64,000 nucleotides of DNA from an uncultured bacterium (GCA_947063875.1 CAMSTY010000001.1:1-64000), one strand, 5' to 3'; counted from the stretch's first letter, positions 24,694 through 31,985 are shown. Program-made: numbers and translations. The notes: generated by a model not told the origin, from the sequence alone.

Positions 24694-26148
24694 ATGAAGA
24701 GGAAGAAGAAAATATCAGGAAGCGCTCTGGCCGTCATATTGCTGGTATTGGCATTGTGTTCCTGTTCCAGGGAGACCGGCATTCCGACAGAGACAAAAGA
24801 GCAGGAACCGGAGACGGAGAGTGCGATAGCAGAATGGGAGGAAAGCGAATCCGGGGAAGTGGCAGGGACATCAGAGGAGCCGGAGTCCGTCGAACCGTTC
24901 CCTGAGAAAGAGGCAGAACCGCCAATATCAGAGCATGCTTGGGAAAAAAAGGCCATTATTGGCACAGATATCCATTATTTATCCAGAGATCTGACGGACG
25001 GAGGAAGCCGGTTTCAATATATGGTGGAACATGGCGACGGCAAGGTGGTGACCTATGTGGAACAGATTACGGACGCTTTTCTGGAAGAGGTGATCCGGGA
25101 AAAGCCGGATATGCTGATTTTGAGCGGGGATTTGACCCTGGATGGGGAAAAGAAGAGCCATGAGGAACTGGCAGAAAAATTATACCAGGTGGAAGATGCC
25201 GGAATCCCGGTACTGGTGATTCCAGGGAATCATGATATCAACAACCGTCATGCGGCGCAATACCAGGGGGAAGACCGTTTCCCTGCGGAGTTTACCACGC
25301 CGGAAGAGTTCCGGGAAATCTATAGGGATTTTGGTTATGATGAGGCGCTCAGCGAGGATGAAACGACACTTAGCTATGTCTATGAGGTAGACGAGTACAA
25401 CCGGCTGCTGATGCTGGATACTTGTCAGTACAAGCAGAAGGCATTAGTCGGCGGCGCAATTCTGACAGAGACTTATGAGTGGATTGAGATGGAACTGGAG
25501 AGCGCCTGGGACAATGGCATGAATGTGATTCCGGTGGCGCACCATAATCTCCTGGATGAAAGTGAGATTTATGTTCAGGATTGCACCATTGAACACGGAG
25601 AGCAGCTGGTAACGATTCTTGAGGATTGGGGAGTACCGCTTTTTCTGAGCGGCCATTTGCATGTGCAGCATACGAAACGTTCCGACGAGGAGCGAGGCAT
25701 ATGGGAGATGGTAACCAGTTCGCTGTCTACCCCGGCCTGCCAGTATGGGAATCTGGTCTATCGGGATGACGGAAGCTTTTCTTACTGGACACAGTCCGTG
25801 GATGTGGAGGACTGGGCGAAACGTCATAACCGGACAGAGAAAGAACTGTTGGAGTTTGACAAATTCAAGGAGCCTTTTTTGCGGCGGGTGTTTTACAATC
25901 AGTCTTATGATAGCTTGCAGACGATCTCAGGACTGACAAGGGAGCAATTGGATCGAATGTCCGAACTGTATTCCGAACTGAATTACCATTATTATCAGGG
26001 GACGGCGTATCAGATTCGGGAAAAGACCCTTCAGAATCCGGACTATCAGCTGTGGCTGGGGGATGGCTCGTTCACTGTGCTTACGGATTATGTGCAGTAT
26101 ATTATCAGTGACGCCAAACGGGACTACAATCAGGTGACGGAGGACTGA
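24694..26148 (+). CDS. Metallophosphoesterase lipoprotein
   Basis: The 484-residue product has a lipoprotein signal (hydrophobic stretch ending LALCSC) and an acidic linker (about 28-75). A calcineurin-like phosphoesterase domain follows: GTDIHYL, LSGDLTLDGE, GNHDINN, then AHHN and SGHLHVQH, the full set of metal ligands. It would act outside the membrane on an unknown phosphodiester or phosphomonoester. Start ATG 24694 has GCAGAGG some 12 bases ahead. It lies between a wall hydrolase and cwlD, so a role in envelope or spore maturation is possible but unproven. Confidence 0.85.
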   Translation: MKRKKKISGSALAVILLVLALCSCSRETGIPTETKEQEPETESAIAEWEESESGEVAGTSEEPESVEPFPEKEAEPPISEHAWEKKAIIGTDIHYLSRDLTDGGSRFQYMVEHGDGKVVTYVEQITDAFLEEVIREKPDMLILSGDLTLDGEKKSHEELAEKLYQVEDAGIPVLVIPGNHDINNRHAAQYQGEDRFPAEFTTPEEFREIYRDFGYDEALSEDETTLSYVYEVDEYNRLLMLDTCQYKQKALVGGAILTETYEWIEMELESAWDNGMNVIPVAHHNLLDESEIYVQDCTIEHGEQLVTILEDWGVPLFLSGHLHVQHTKRSDEERGIWEMVTSSLSTPACQYGNLVYRDDGSFSYWTQSVDVEDWAKRHNRTEKELLEFDKFKEPFLRRVFYNQSYDSLQTISGLTREQLDRMSELYSELNYHYYQGTAYQIREKTLQNPDYQLWLGDGSFTVLTDYVQYIISDAKRDYNQVTED

Positions 26149-26218
26149 GAGTTATAATCTGCTATTTCCTGGTTCTTTTTTCAAACCTTGACTGATATAT
26201 TGAAATGGAATCCGATCG

Positions 26219-26407
26219 ATGGGTGGGGAAAAAGTGAAGGGTCGAAAGCCGGAATTGTGGATGGGAGCCTTGCTGCTGGTGTTTGTCTTTTTGGTGTCCC
26301 GCCATGCTGGGATGATGGTGTCCGGACAGAATGTGGTAGCGGGAAAGAAGAAACCAGTAGTTGTGATTGACAGTGGTCATGGAGGGGGGTTAAACAGACA
26401 GAAATAA
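26219..26407 (+). CDS. cwlD: cwlD, 5' part (interrupted by the mobile element)
   Basis: Codons 1-56 encode an N-terminal membrane anchor (about 14-34) and the start of an amidase_3 domain (VVVIDSGHGG); His54 is the first zinc ligand. After codon 56 (ends 26,386) the frame enters the element and stops at 26,407, giving a 62-residue dead product. Joined to 30,997-31,539 it makes 236 residues, close to the 237 of B. subtilis CwlD. CwlD removes peptide side chains from cortex muramic acid, so that muramic-delta-lactam can form. Start: ATG 26219, or GTG 26234 with GGTGGGG ahead. Confidence 0.9.
   Translation: MGGEKVKGRKPELWMGALLLVFVFLVSRHAGMMVSGQNVVAGKKKPVVVIDSGHGGGLNRQK
26378..26386 (+). repeat. 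attL-side core of the cwlD element (9-bp direct repeat)
   Basis: CATGGAGGG here is repeated at 30,988-30,996, and both copies encode His-Gly-Gly of the amidase motif. The GG two and three bases upstream also matches. This is the expected product of conservative site-specific recombination in a coding sequence. Confidence 0.8.
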
Positions 26408-26428
26408 CAGGAGTACAGACGATTTAAC

Positions 26429-26457
26429 TTGATAAAAATACTGGGATGTGTTATAAT
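26429..26457 (+). promoter_or_regulatory. Sigma-A promoter of the element's first gene
   Basis: TTGATA (26429-26434) and TATAAT (26452-26457), 17-bp spacer, about 85 bp before the secreted-protein start. Confidence 0.75.
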
Positions 26458-26540
26458 TCGACTAAATAATGGCAGAGATTTCCATTATATTTGTACATAA
26501 GTGCCGAGTAAATGAAAAATATCTGCAGAAAGAGGGAAAA

Positions 26541-27158
26541 ATGAAAAAAATATTTAAAAAGATTACTGCTTTAGCAGCGGCGTTGATGATCGTTCCAGTG
26601 ATGACGGTGAGCGCAGCTCCGCCAGTGGCGAACGCGCTGACAACCTACAGTGATATTTATGAGGAGATTCGTAACATGTTTCCTGATTTGACAGGCGATG
26701 AGGCGGGTTTGATTGCGGAACTAACGTATATACATAGTGATTTTGAGATGTCATACGGAGTTTCCGCAGTGTCGTTTGATAAGATGCTGGAGGCATATGG
26801 GATACCGTTAAACGATTCAAATAGCCCAATGATAGCTGCATATGGTGTGGTTTTTGTTGGCGCCAGCCGCGATTGGTGTATTGATAGGGGGGTTGACCCG
26901 GCTAAAATGGATGCCGCGATTGCAAAACTTGGAGGCAGTGCCAGCGCTCCCGCGGCCAGCGCATCCGCGCCTACCTGGAAACAGGACGGCATCGGCTGGT
27001 GGATTGAGAATCCGGACGGTTCTTATCTGACTAACCAATGGTATCTGTCGCCTGGCAGTGGTTTATGGTACTATATGGGAACTGACGGGTATATGCTCAC
27101 CAATACCACAACGCCAGATGGTTATTCGGTAGACGCAGATGGGGTTTGGGTTCAGTAA
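26541..27158 (+). CDS. Secreted protein with C-terminal wall-binding-type repeats (element cargo)
   Basis: The frame is open upstream, but ATG 26541 has AGAGGGAAAA ahead and starts a clear signal peptide (MKKIFKKITALAAALMIVPV, cleavage near SAA). The 205-residue product has a helical domain (about 30-135), a Ser/Ala linker (SASAPAASASAP), and a tail with patterns GWWIENPDGSYLTNQWY and GLWYYMGTDGYMLTNT, like the aromatic-glycine choline/cell-wall binding repeats. It would be exported and attached to the wall or a polymer. It is an unexpected cargo for a small recombinase element. Its own promoter and terminator flank it. Confidence 0.7.
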   Translation: MKKIFKKITALAAALMIVPVMTVSAAPPVANALTTYSDIYEEIRNMFPDLTGDEAGLIAELTYIHSDFEMSYGVSAVSFDKMLEAYGIPLNDSNSPMIAAYGVVFVGASRDWCIDRGVDPAKMDAAIAKLGGSASAPAASASAPTWKQDGIGWWIENPDGSYLTNQWYLSPGSGLWYYMGTDGYMLTNTTTPDGYSVDADGVWVQ

Positions 27159-27174
27159 CACAGTTTTAAATGAT

Positions 27175-27207
27175 AAGCCATTGGCAGCGAAGCGCCAGTG
27201 GCTTTTT
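27175..27207 (+). terminator. Terminator of the secreted-protein gene
   Basis: AAGCCATTGGC and GCCAGTGGCTT form the stem around AGCGAAGC, followed by TTTTTT. It isolates the cargo gene from the recombinase unit. The remaining ~175 bp up to 27,385 hold the sigma-E-like promoter and nothing else that I recognise. Confidence 0.8.
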
Positions 27208-27331
27208 TAATAGGAAAATCCTTTCGACTCCCTGCGGAACAAAAGGCCCGGCTGACAAAGGCGCACGACGGAACGGAATGACACCGCTGAAACGATCCGC
27301 CGCAGGCGAAACCCTGGTCAGGATTAAATTC

Positions 27332-27358
27332 ATATTTCTTAAATCTCCGGAATACGTT
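27332..27358 (+). promoter_or_regulatory. Sigma-E-like promoter ahead of the recombinase genes
   Basis: TCATATTT (the ATA at 27332-27334) and, 16 bases later, AATACGTT (27351-27358) resemble the mother-cell sigma-E pattern ATA-N16-18-CATACAAT, with five of eight -10 bases matching. It lies 28 bp before the small ORF at 27,386. No good sigma-A promoter was seen here. The match is moderate and needs experimental support. Confidence 0.4.
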
Positions 27359-27385
27359 GTTAGAAAATTCAGCAAATGGATCAAT

Positions 27386-27598
27386 ATGAAAAACCAGGTT
27401 AAAGTTGGAAAATCAGGAACAGAGAGGCGGGTGGTTATCCGCAGCTATCAATCAAAGTTTTCCTGCATGGAAGTAGTTGAACGGTTGATTCAGATTCATA
27501 GTGCTGTTAGTGAGCAGGCGGACCGAATGAATCCGATATACAACGCTGTCAGGGAGGAAGCAGTTGGAAAAGAAAAAAGCCAGATTTCATCTACATAA
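27386..27598 (+). CDS. Small protein upstream of the recombinase (70 aa), possible directionality factor
   Basis: ATG 27386 begins a 70-residue basic protein (pattern RRVVIRSYQSKFSCMEVVER) that overlaps the recombinase start by 35 bases. The ribosome site is weak. No family is recognised. The size, charge and tight coupling would suit a recombination directionality factor, as SprB is for SprA in B. subtilis, but no sequence similarity is claimed. A longer frame from 27,170 starts in the terminator and is rejected. Confidence 0.45.
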   Translation: MKNQVKVGKSGTERRVVIRSYQSKFSCMEVVERLIQIHSAVSEQADRMNPIYNAVREEAVGKEKSQISST

Positions 27599-29276
27599 TT
27601 CCCAATATAGTGATAAATGGAGTGTGGGCATTTATGTCAGGTTGTCAGATGAGGACCGAGATAAGAAAAAGAAAACGGATTTAAGCCAGAGTATCCAGAA
27701 TCAGACGGATTATTGCAGGGCTTTTGTAGAGATTCTCAATGGACAGACAGAAGAAGAGCCTGGACTTGCGGAATATAAGGTTTACTGTGACGACGACCGC
27801 ACAGGGATGAATTTTGACCGGAGCGGGTTTCAGGAAATGATGGGTGATATAAAAAGGAATCTGATTGACTGCATTTTGGTAAAAAATCTATCCCGGCTGG
27901 GCCGGTACGATACGGAGATGCAAAAATATCTGGAAAAGGAGTTTGAGAAAAACGGCAGGGAAGTCCGGCTGATTGCCATTGGCGATAATTATGACAGCTT
28001 GTACAAGGAGCCGGATATCGCGGACAGGTTCCGTCTGCTGATTAACCGGGAGTACTCCGAGCAGCAGCATCGGAATGTTAGTATCGGAATGCATTCCATG
28101 CAGAAGAAGGGGTTGTTCGTGGGAGCGTTCGCCCCCTATGGTTACCAGAAAGACCCTGAAAATAAACACCATCTTATAGTTGACCCAACGGCTGCCGTTG
28201 TGGTAGAGCGGATTTATGAGGAATATCTTAAAGGTATTTCTCCAAAGGAAATCGCGGCAAAACTGACCAGAGATGGGATCGTGAATCCGTCAACCTATAA
28301 GCGGCTTCATGGGTCGAATTTCAGGTGCAGTAAAAAAATTTCTGATGAGGAAGTCCATTGGCGCGGCGACGGAGTGAAAAAGATTCTGATGGATGAAACT
28401 TACACGGGAACACTGGTACAGCATAAGCAGGTGCAGAAAAAATTAACCGATGATAAGCCGACACAAGTTGCCAAGGATCAGTGGATTCGCTGTGAAGGTA
28501 CACATGAAGCGATAATTTCCAGGGAACGATGGAAGATCGCCCAATCCATGATGAAAACGATTAAGCGGGATAGAACAAAAGAGGATGAGGTGACTATTTT
28601 TAAGGGGATTTTGAAGTGCGGAGACTGCCGCCATGCCATGCGGAAGAGGTGGGACTCTTACACACAGCTTAAAACCGGTGAAACGGCGAAATACTTATAT
28701 TATAACTGCGCCACTTACCGTGATTACAGTCAGCATAAGAAACTTCTTGGGGAGAATGCCCCCAAGTGTACAAGCCATTATGTGTCCGATAAACTGCTTA
28801 GGAAGATTGTGATCAACGATATGAATCAAATCATCCGTCAGGTGGAAAATTTGCAGGAGTTGGCAAAGAAATACCAAAAAGCACCTAATCAACGACTTCC
28901 TTTGGTTTTGCAGGAAATTGAGAATAAAGAAAAGAGAATCCTTCAGTATAAAGAACGTTTGAATCGTGCAAGAGTTTTGCTGTATGATGGGACAATCAGT
29001 AAAGAGGAATATGAGAGTGATAAGACCACAATGCAGGCAGATATCAGCAGCTTGGAACGTGAAGTTGATCTGCTGCAGAGGAACATTTCTAATGTCAGTG
29101 ATGTACTTGCTAACCCATGGATACAGCGGCTTTTAGAGAATGGGGAGATCACCGAACTTGACCGTGCTACCGTGGTGGAGTTTGTAGATAAGATTTATGT
29201 ATATGAGGATAAGCGTATTGAGATTGTTTATAAGTTCAGCGGGGAGTTTGACGGGTTGTTTGCCAAGTTTGTTTAA
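27564..29276 (+). CDS. Large serine recombinase
   Basis: The 570-residue protein starts at TTG 27564 after AGGGAGG. The resolvase domain (about 20-170) has nucleophile Ser28 in YVRLSDED and the SRLGR motif (110-114). A recombinase domain (about 185-300), a zinc ribbon (Cys352, Cys355, Cys382, Cys402) and a coiled-coil region (about 410-510) follow, as in large serine integrases. It would catalyse integration and excision of the element by cutting both strands at a 2-bp core. No frameshift or missing catalytic residue is seen, so excision competence is expected. SpoIVCA, which excises skin from sigK, is of the same family. Confidence 0.95.
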   Translation: MEKKKARFHLHNSQYSDKWSVGIYVRLSDEDRDKKKKTDLSQSIQNQTDYCRAFVEILNGQTEEEPGLAEYKVYCDDDRTGMNFDRSGFQEMMGDIKRNLIDCILVKNLSRLGRYDTEMQKYLEKEFEKNGREVRLIAIGDNYDSLYKEPDIADRFRLLINREYSEQQHRNVSIGMHSMQKKGLFVGAFAPYGYQKDPENKHHLIVDPTAAVVVERIYEEYLKGISPKEIAAKLTRDGIVNPSTYKRLHGSNFRCSKKISDEEVHWRGDGVKKILMDETYTGTLVQHKQVQKKLTDDKPTQVAKDQWIRCEGTHEAIISRERWKIAQSMMKTIKRDRTKEDEVTIFKGILKCGDCRHAMRKRWDSYTQLKTGETAKYLYYNCATYRDYSQHKKLLGENAPKCTSHYVSDKLLRKIVINDMNQIIRQVENLQELAKKYQKAPNQRLPLVLQEIENKEKRILQYKERLNRARVLLYDGTISKEEYESDKTTMQADISSLEREVDLLQRNISNVSDVLANPWIQRLLENGEITELDRATVVEFVDKIYVYEDKRIEIVYKFSGEFDGLFAKFV

Positions 29277-29305
29277 ACATGTCGGTAAAATTCTAAATGA
29301 TACGC

Positions 29306-29333
29306 TTGAAAAAAGCGGTTCCTTTAGTATAAT
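29306..29333 (+). promoter_or_regulatory. Sigma-A promoter of the Rpn-like gene
   Basis: TTGAAA (29306-29311) and TATAAT (29328-29333), 16-bp spacer, 73 bp before the TTG start of the Rpn-like gene. Confidence 0.65.
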
Positions 29334-29406
29334 AGAATCGTGGCAGAGGTGGAGGTTTGACGGAATACCTGCCATATAGATTTATACAGAAAGGCAGTGG
29401 ATACTG

Positions 29407-30396
29407 TTGAAAGCAGATACGATTACAAAGGATTATGTAAAAGATGTGGGCGTGTTTGCCGACATTTTCAATTACTATATTTATGGCGGGCGGCAGGTGA
29501 TCCTGCCGAAGCAGCTTACAGAGCGTGATTCCACTAAGATTGCGTTGCCATACGGTGCAGATGGTGCAGTAGTTCCTGTCCAGAAATTCCGTGATGTGCA
29601 GAAGCTGTACGCCGCAATGACAGACGGGAAGATGGAGTATGTCCTATACGGCGCGGAGAATCAGGCGGAGATCCATTATGCTATGGCTGTGAAAAATAAC
29701 TTGTATGATGCGCTGGAATATGCAGGTCAGGTGGAGGAGGCGGCAAAGTCACATCGGAAGGAACTCAAACGAAAAAAGGAACAGGGAGAAACGTCTGCTG
29801 GAGAAGACAGGAAAACCCCAAGCACGGGTGAATTCTTAGGCGGTTTCTGGCGGGAGGACAGACTGGTGCCATCCATCACGGTGACAATTTTCTTTAGCTC
29901 GGAAGAGTGGGATGGCCCGTTAAGCCTGTTTGACATGATGGATGTGTCAGATCCGGATGTGCTTGCCTGCATGGACAATTACCATGTGCGACTGATTGCC
30001 CCAGCACAGATGCCGGACGAGGAGATCATGAAGTTCCAGTCCAGCCTGCGGGAAGTTATGCTGTTCATCAAGTACTCGAAGGACAAGGAAAATTTAAGCA
30101 GGGTATTGGCGGCTAATGAAAAGCGTTTCCGGGAAGTGGAGCGCAGGGCAGCGGATGTGATTGAGGCAATCACGAATTCGGGAATAAAATATGATGGAAG
30201 TGAAGAGGTGATTGATGTGTGCCAGGCAATACGGGAAATACGAATGGAAGAGCGGAAAATCGGTGAACAGGACGGAGAATTGAAGAAGGCTAAGGAGGCG
30301 GCTGGGAAATTGTATGAAATGGGACTTGATATAGAGAAGATAGCGCAGGCGGTCGGTTATGCTGCAGAAACAGTAAGGGGTTGGCTTGGGCTTTGA
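29407..30396 (+). CDS. Rpn-family (PD-(D/E)XK) nuclease / putative transposase
   Basis: The 329-residue protein starts at TTG 29407 after AAAGGCAGTGG. The N-terminal pattern GVFADIFNYYIYGGRQVILP and YGADGAVVPVQKFRDVQKLY is typical of Rpn/YhgA-like proteins of Clostridia that are often labelled transposases. The nuclease core is of the PD-(D/E)XK type (the YVLYGAENQAEIHYAM stretch supplies the E and Q). The C-terminus is helical with a helix-turn-helix-like end (IEKIAQAVGYAAETVRGWL). These proteins cleave DNA and stimulate recombination, so it may be an accessory of the element or a passenger. Confidence 0.75.
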   Translation: MKADTITKDYVKDVGVFADIFNYYIYGGRQVILPKQLTERDSTKIALPYGADGAVVPVQKFRDVQKLYAAMTDGKMEYVLYGAENQAEIHYAMAVKNNLYDALEYAGQVEEAAKSHRKELKRKKEQGETSAGEDRKTPSTGEFLGGFWREDRLVPSITVTIFFSSEEWDGPLSLFDMMDVSDPDVLACMDNYHVRLIAPAQMPDEEIMKFQSSLREVMLFIKYSKDKENLSRVLAANEKRFREVERRAADVIEAITNSGIKYDGSEEVIDVCQAIREIRMEERKIGEQDGELKKAKEAAGKLYEMGLDIEKIAQAVGYAAETVRGWLGL

Positions 30397-30604
30397 GTAT
30401 AATGTGTGGTTATGTGACCGCCTGGTTTTAGATAAAGAAGAGCTGATTGATGACGGGTGTGACGAGTGGATCTATGTCCGCTGCTATACCAGGGGCAGGG
30501 AGTATAATAACCGCTTATATTCAGACGTATATTTATCAGAACTAAAAAACGAGGGATTGAGAGTCCTGTATGGCTCTGGATGTCAAGAAGGCAGCCTATA
30601 TTGA
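30386..30604 (+). CDS. Possible small protein (72 aa), TTG start
   Basis: TTG 30386 overlaps the end of the Rpn-like gene and has AAGGGG five bases ahead. The product is acidic and aromatic (WLCDRLVLDKEELIDDGCDE) with no known motif. The evidence is only overlap and ribosome site, so it may be spurious. Confidence 0.35.
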   Translation: MGFEYNVWLCDRLVLDKEELIDDGCDEWIYVRCYTRGREYNNRLYSDVYLSELKNEGLRVLYGSGCQEGSLY

Positions 30605-30639
30605 TTAGGGATATCATTTGGAAAGGAGAGTTATTAGAA

Positions 30640-30882
30640 ATGACCCAAATAAAAGAACGTGCCGTGAATATTATTCGGAGGCTTCCTGATGATAAAGTAA
30701 TATTTGTAGTTAATATTTTAGAGGGACTGGAAGGGCTGTGCATAAATCAGGAGGACAATAAGACGGTTTCACAGCTTGCTTACCAGGATCTGCAAAAATA
30801 TAGAAAAGAGGGGGCGGAGGAAACAGACGGTAAAGAGGAACTTGCCCAGGCATTGGGGGAAAAGTATGAAAGTCTTGGTTGA
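30640..30882 (+). CDS. Small helical protein, antitoxin-like (80 aa)
   Basis: ATG 30640 follows AAAGGAGAG. The 80 residues begin MTQIKERAVNIIRRLPDDKV and continue FVVNILEGLEGL, a pattern shared by many small clostridial proteins that resemble type II antitoxins, with an acidic C-terminus. No complete toxin gene follows; only a 17-codon frame beginning MKVLVD, similar to the first residues of PIN toxins, overlaps its end. It is the last gene before the right end of the element. Confidence 0.55.
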   Translation: MTQIKERAVNIIRRLPDDKVIFVVNILEGLEGLCINQEDNKTVSQLAYQDLQKYRKEGAEETDGKEELAQALGEKYESLG

Positions 30883-30987
30883 TCTTTCATTCCTGCAGTT
30901 ACACCAGAGGATTTTTTGAAGGAACGGGAGTTAATAGAAAAAGAATAAAAGTAAACCGGTGTTTTTGGTCTGTCCCCGCCGCCCGGA

Positions 30988-30996
30988 CATGGAGGG
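30988..30996 (+). repeat. attR-side core of the cwlD element (9-bp direct repeat)
   Basis: Second copy of CATGGAGGG. Immediately after it begins AATGATCCTGGTAAG, which continues the amidase frame (Asn-Asp-Pro-Gly-Lys) from His-Gly-Gly of the left copy. Confidence 0.8.
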
Positions 30997-31539
30997 AATG
31001 ATCCTGGTAAGGTGGGAGTGGATGGAAGCCTGGAAAAAGACATTAATCTGGAAATTGCTAAGAAGTTGAAAGCATATCTGGAGGCGTCCGATGTGGAGGT
31101 GGTGATGACCCGGGAGGAGGACAAAGGCCTTTATGGGGAAAAAGACAGCCACAAAAAAATTGCAGATATGAAAAACCGCTGTGATCTGATCAACGAAACG
31201 AAGCCGGAACTGGTGGTGAGCATTCATCAGAACAGTTATCATGAAGAAAATGTTTCCGGCGGCCAGGTATTTTATTACAAAGACTCAGAAAAGGGGAAAA
31301 AGTTGGCGGAGATTCTCCAAAAGCGATTTGATTTTGTGCTGGGGGAAAAAAATAAGCGTTTGGCAAAACCAAATGGAAATTATTATCTTTTATTGCATGT
31401 CAGGCAGCCGATTGTGATTGTGGAATGCGGTTTCCTTTCTAATTGGAAAGAGGCGGCGGCGCTGAATACGGAAGATTATCAGAACAGAATGGCGTGGACC
31501 ATCCATATGGGGATCATGGAATATCTGAACAGTCAGTAA
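30997..31539 (+). CDS. cwlD: cwlD, 3' part (interrupted by the mobile element)
   Basis: Codons 57-236 of the split amidase. The part opens with NDPGKVG and holds the other zinc ligands, Glu69 in SLEKDINLEIA and His in VSIHQNS, plus the catalytic Glu in VIVECGFLSN, all as in active amidase_3 enzymes. No frameshift is present. It has no ribosome site and lacks the first zinc ligand, so on its own it cannot be active; an in-frame GTG at 31,012 exists but would still lack His54. The intact state of this orphan half argues that selection still keeps it functional. Confidence 0.9.
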   Translation, partial: NDPGKVGVDGSLEKDINLEIAKKLKAYLEASDVEVVMTREEDKGLYGEKDSHKKIADMKNRCDLINETKPELVVSIHQNSYHEENVSGGQVFYYKDSEKGKKLAEILQKRFDFVLGEKNKRLAKPNGNYYLLLHVRQPIVIVECGFLSNWKEAAALNTEDYQNRMAWTIHMGIMEYLNSQ

Positions 31540-31545
31540 AGAAAT

Positions 31546-31566
31546 GCTGACCGTTTAGCGGTCAGC
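31546..31566 (-). terminator. Terminator between cwlD and the TSCPD gene
   Basis: GCTGACCG and CGGTCAGC form a perfect 8-bp stem around TTTAG that overlaps the TSCPD stop codon. On the minus strand it is followed by ATTTCTTT; on the plus strand no U-run follows. Confidence 0.65.
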
Positions 31567-31812
31567 GGAGTTCGACTGTTCATATTCTTTCAGCGCCCGG
31601 GCAAGCTGATCGGGGCAGGAAGTGGGTTTAAATCCGCAACGGGTTCCTTCCAGCCGCTGTATAACATCACTGATATCCATGCCTTCTACCAGTTTGGCGA
31701 TCCCCTGAGTGTTGCCGGAACAGCCGCCGATGTACTGGACATTGGTAAGCTTGTGGTCTTTTACATCAAAATGGATTTCCTGGGAACAGACGCCGCGTGT
31801 TTTATAAACCAT
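31555..31812 (-). CDS. TSCPD-domain protein
   Basis: The 85-residue protein has the TSCPD signature near its end (KPTSCPDQLARAL) and the pattern YIGGCSGNTQGIAKLVEGM, typical of the small TIGR03905-type TSCPD proteins of Clostridia. The domain also ends vitamin B12-dependent ribonucleotide reductases, where the Cys pair may help metal binding or reduction. The role of the stand-alone form is unknown. The gene is divergent from mtnN, with GGAGG ahead of its start on the minus strand. Confidence 0.85.
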   Translation of the reverse strand: MVYKTRGVCSQEIHFDVKDHKLTNVQYIGGCSGNTQGIAKLVEGMDISDVIQRLEGTRCGFKPTSCPDQLARALKEYEQSNSADR

Positions 31813-31883
31813 AATTTTTCATCCTCCGTTATAAACATTAAATAATAATTATTTTTCTCAATTATATCTGCGGTAGAAAGGGA

Positions 31884-31911
31884 TTGTCAAGAGTATTATT
31901 TGTGGTATACT
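31884..31911 (+). promoter_or_regulatory. Sigma-A promoter of mtnN
   Basis: TTGTCA (31884-31889) and TATACT (31906-31911), 16-bp spacer. The expected start of transcription falls inside the inverted repeat that begins at 31,913. Confidence 0.7.
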
Positions 31912-31912
31912 T

Positions 31913-31951
31913 ACCCTCAGTGAACCGAGTGTCATTTTGTTCACTGAGGGT
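31913..31951 (+). promoter_or_regulatory. Perfect 13-bp inverted repeat at the mtnN transcription start
   Basis: ACCCTCAGTGAAC (31913-31925) and GTTCACTGAGGGT (31939-31951) are exact reverse complements around a 13-base centre. It starts two bases after the -10 element, so it could be a repressor operator or a 5'-end hairpin of the mRNA. It is 35 bp before the ATG and too far from a U-run to be a usual terminator. Confidence 0.6.
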
Positions 31952-31985
31952 ATCAACATAGGATTAAGAAAACGGAGGTTTGATA

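Larger units (their letters stand above)
26387..30996 (+). mobile_element. 4,610-bp serine-recombinase intervening element inside cwlD
   Basis: The element separates codons 56 and 57 of cwlD and is flanked by CATGGAGGG. It encodes, all on the plus strand, a secreted repeat protein, a small ORF, a large serine recombinase with all catalytic parts, an Rpn-like nuclease and one or two small proteins. Its length is not a multiple of three, yet excision between the repeats restores the cwlD frame exactly. No conjugation or phage structural genes are present, so it is either a small mobilisable element or a domesticated developmental element like skin. The ends carry ACAGAC/GTCTGT motifs in inverted orientation, which could be recombinase arm sites. 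Confidence 0.88.

Noticed and set aside
26149..26218. Sigma-E or sigma-G promoter directly upstream of cwlD
   Set aside because: ATATATTGAAAT matches the yabP upstream region, but no acceptable -10 element is at the right distance; the promoter may lie further upstream.
27170..27385. N-terminal extension of the small ORF before the recombinase
   Set aside because: It begins inside the terminator hairpin and has no ribosome site; the product would contain an unlikely Cys/Pro/Arg mix.
30851..30910. 17-codon frame starting MKVLVDLSFL after the antitoxin-like gene
   Set aside because: The first residues recall PIN toxins, but the frame stops at once and no further PIN residues follow; it could be chance or a tiny remnant.
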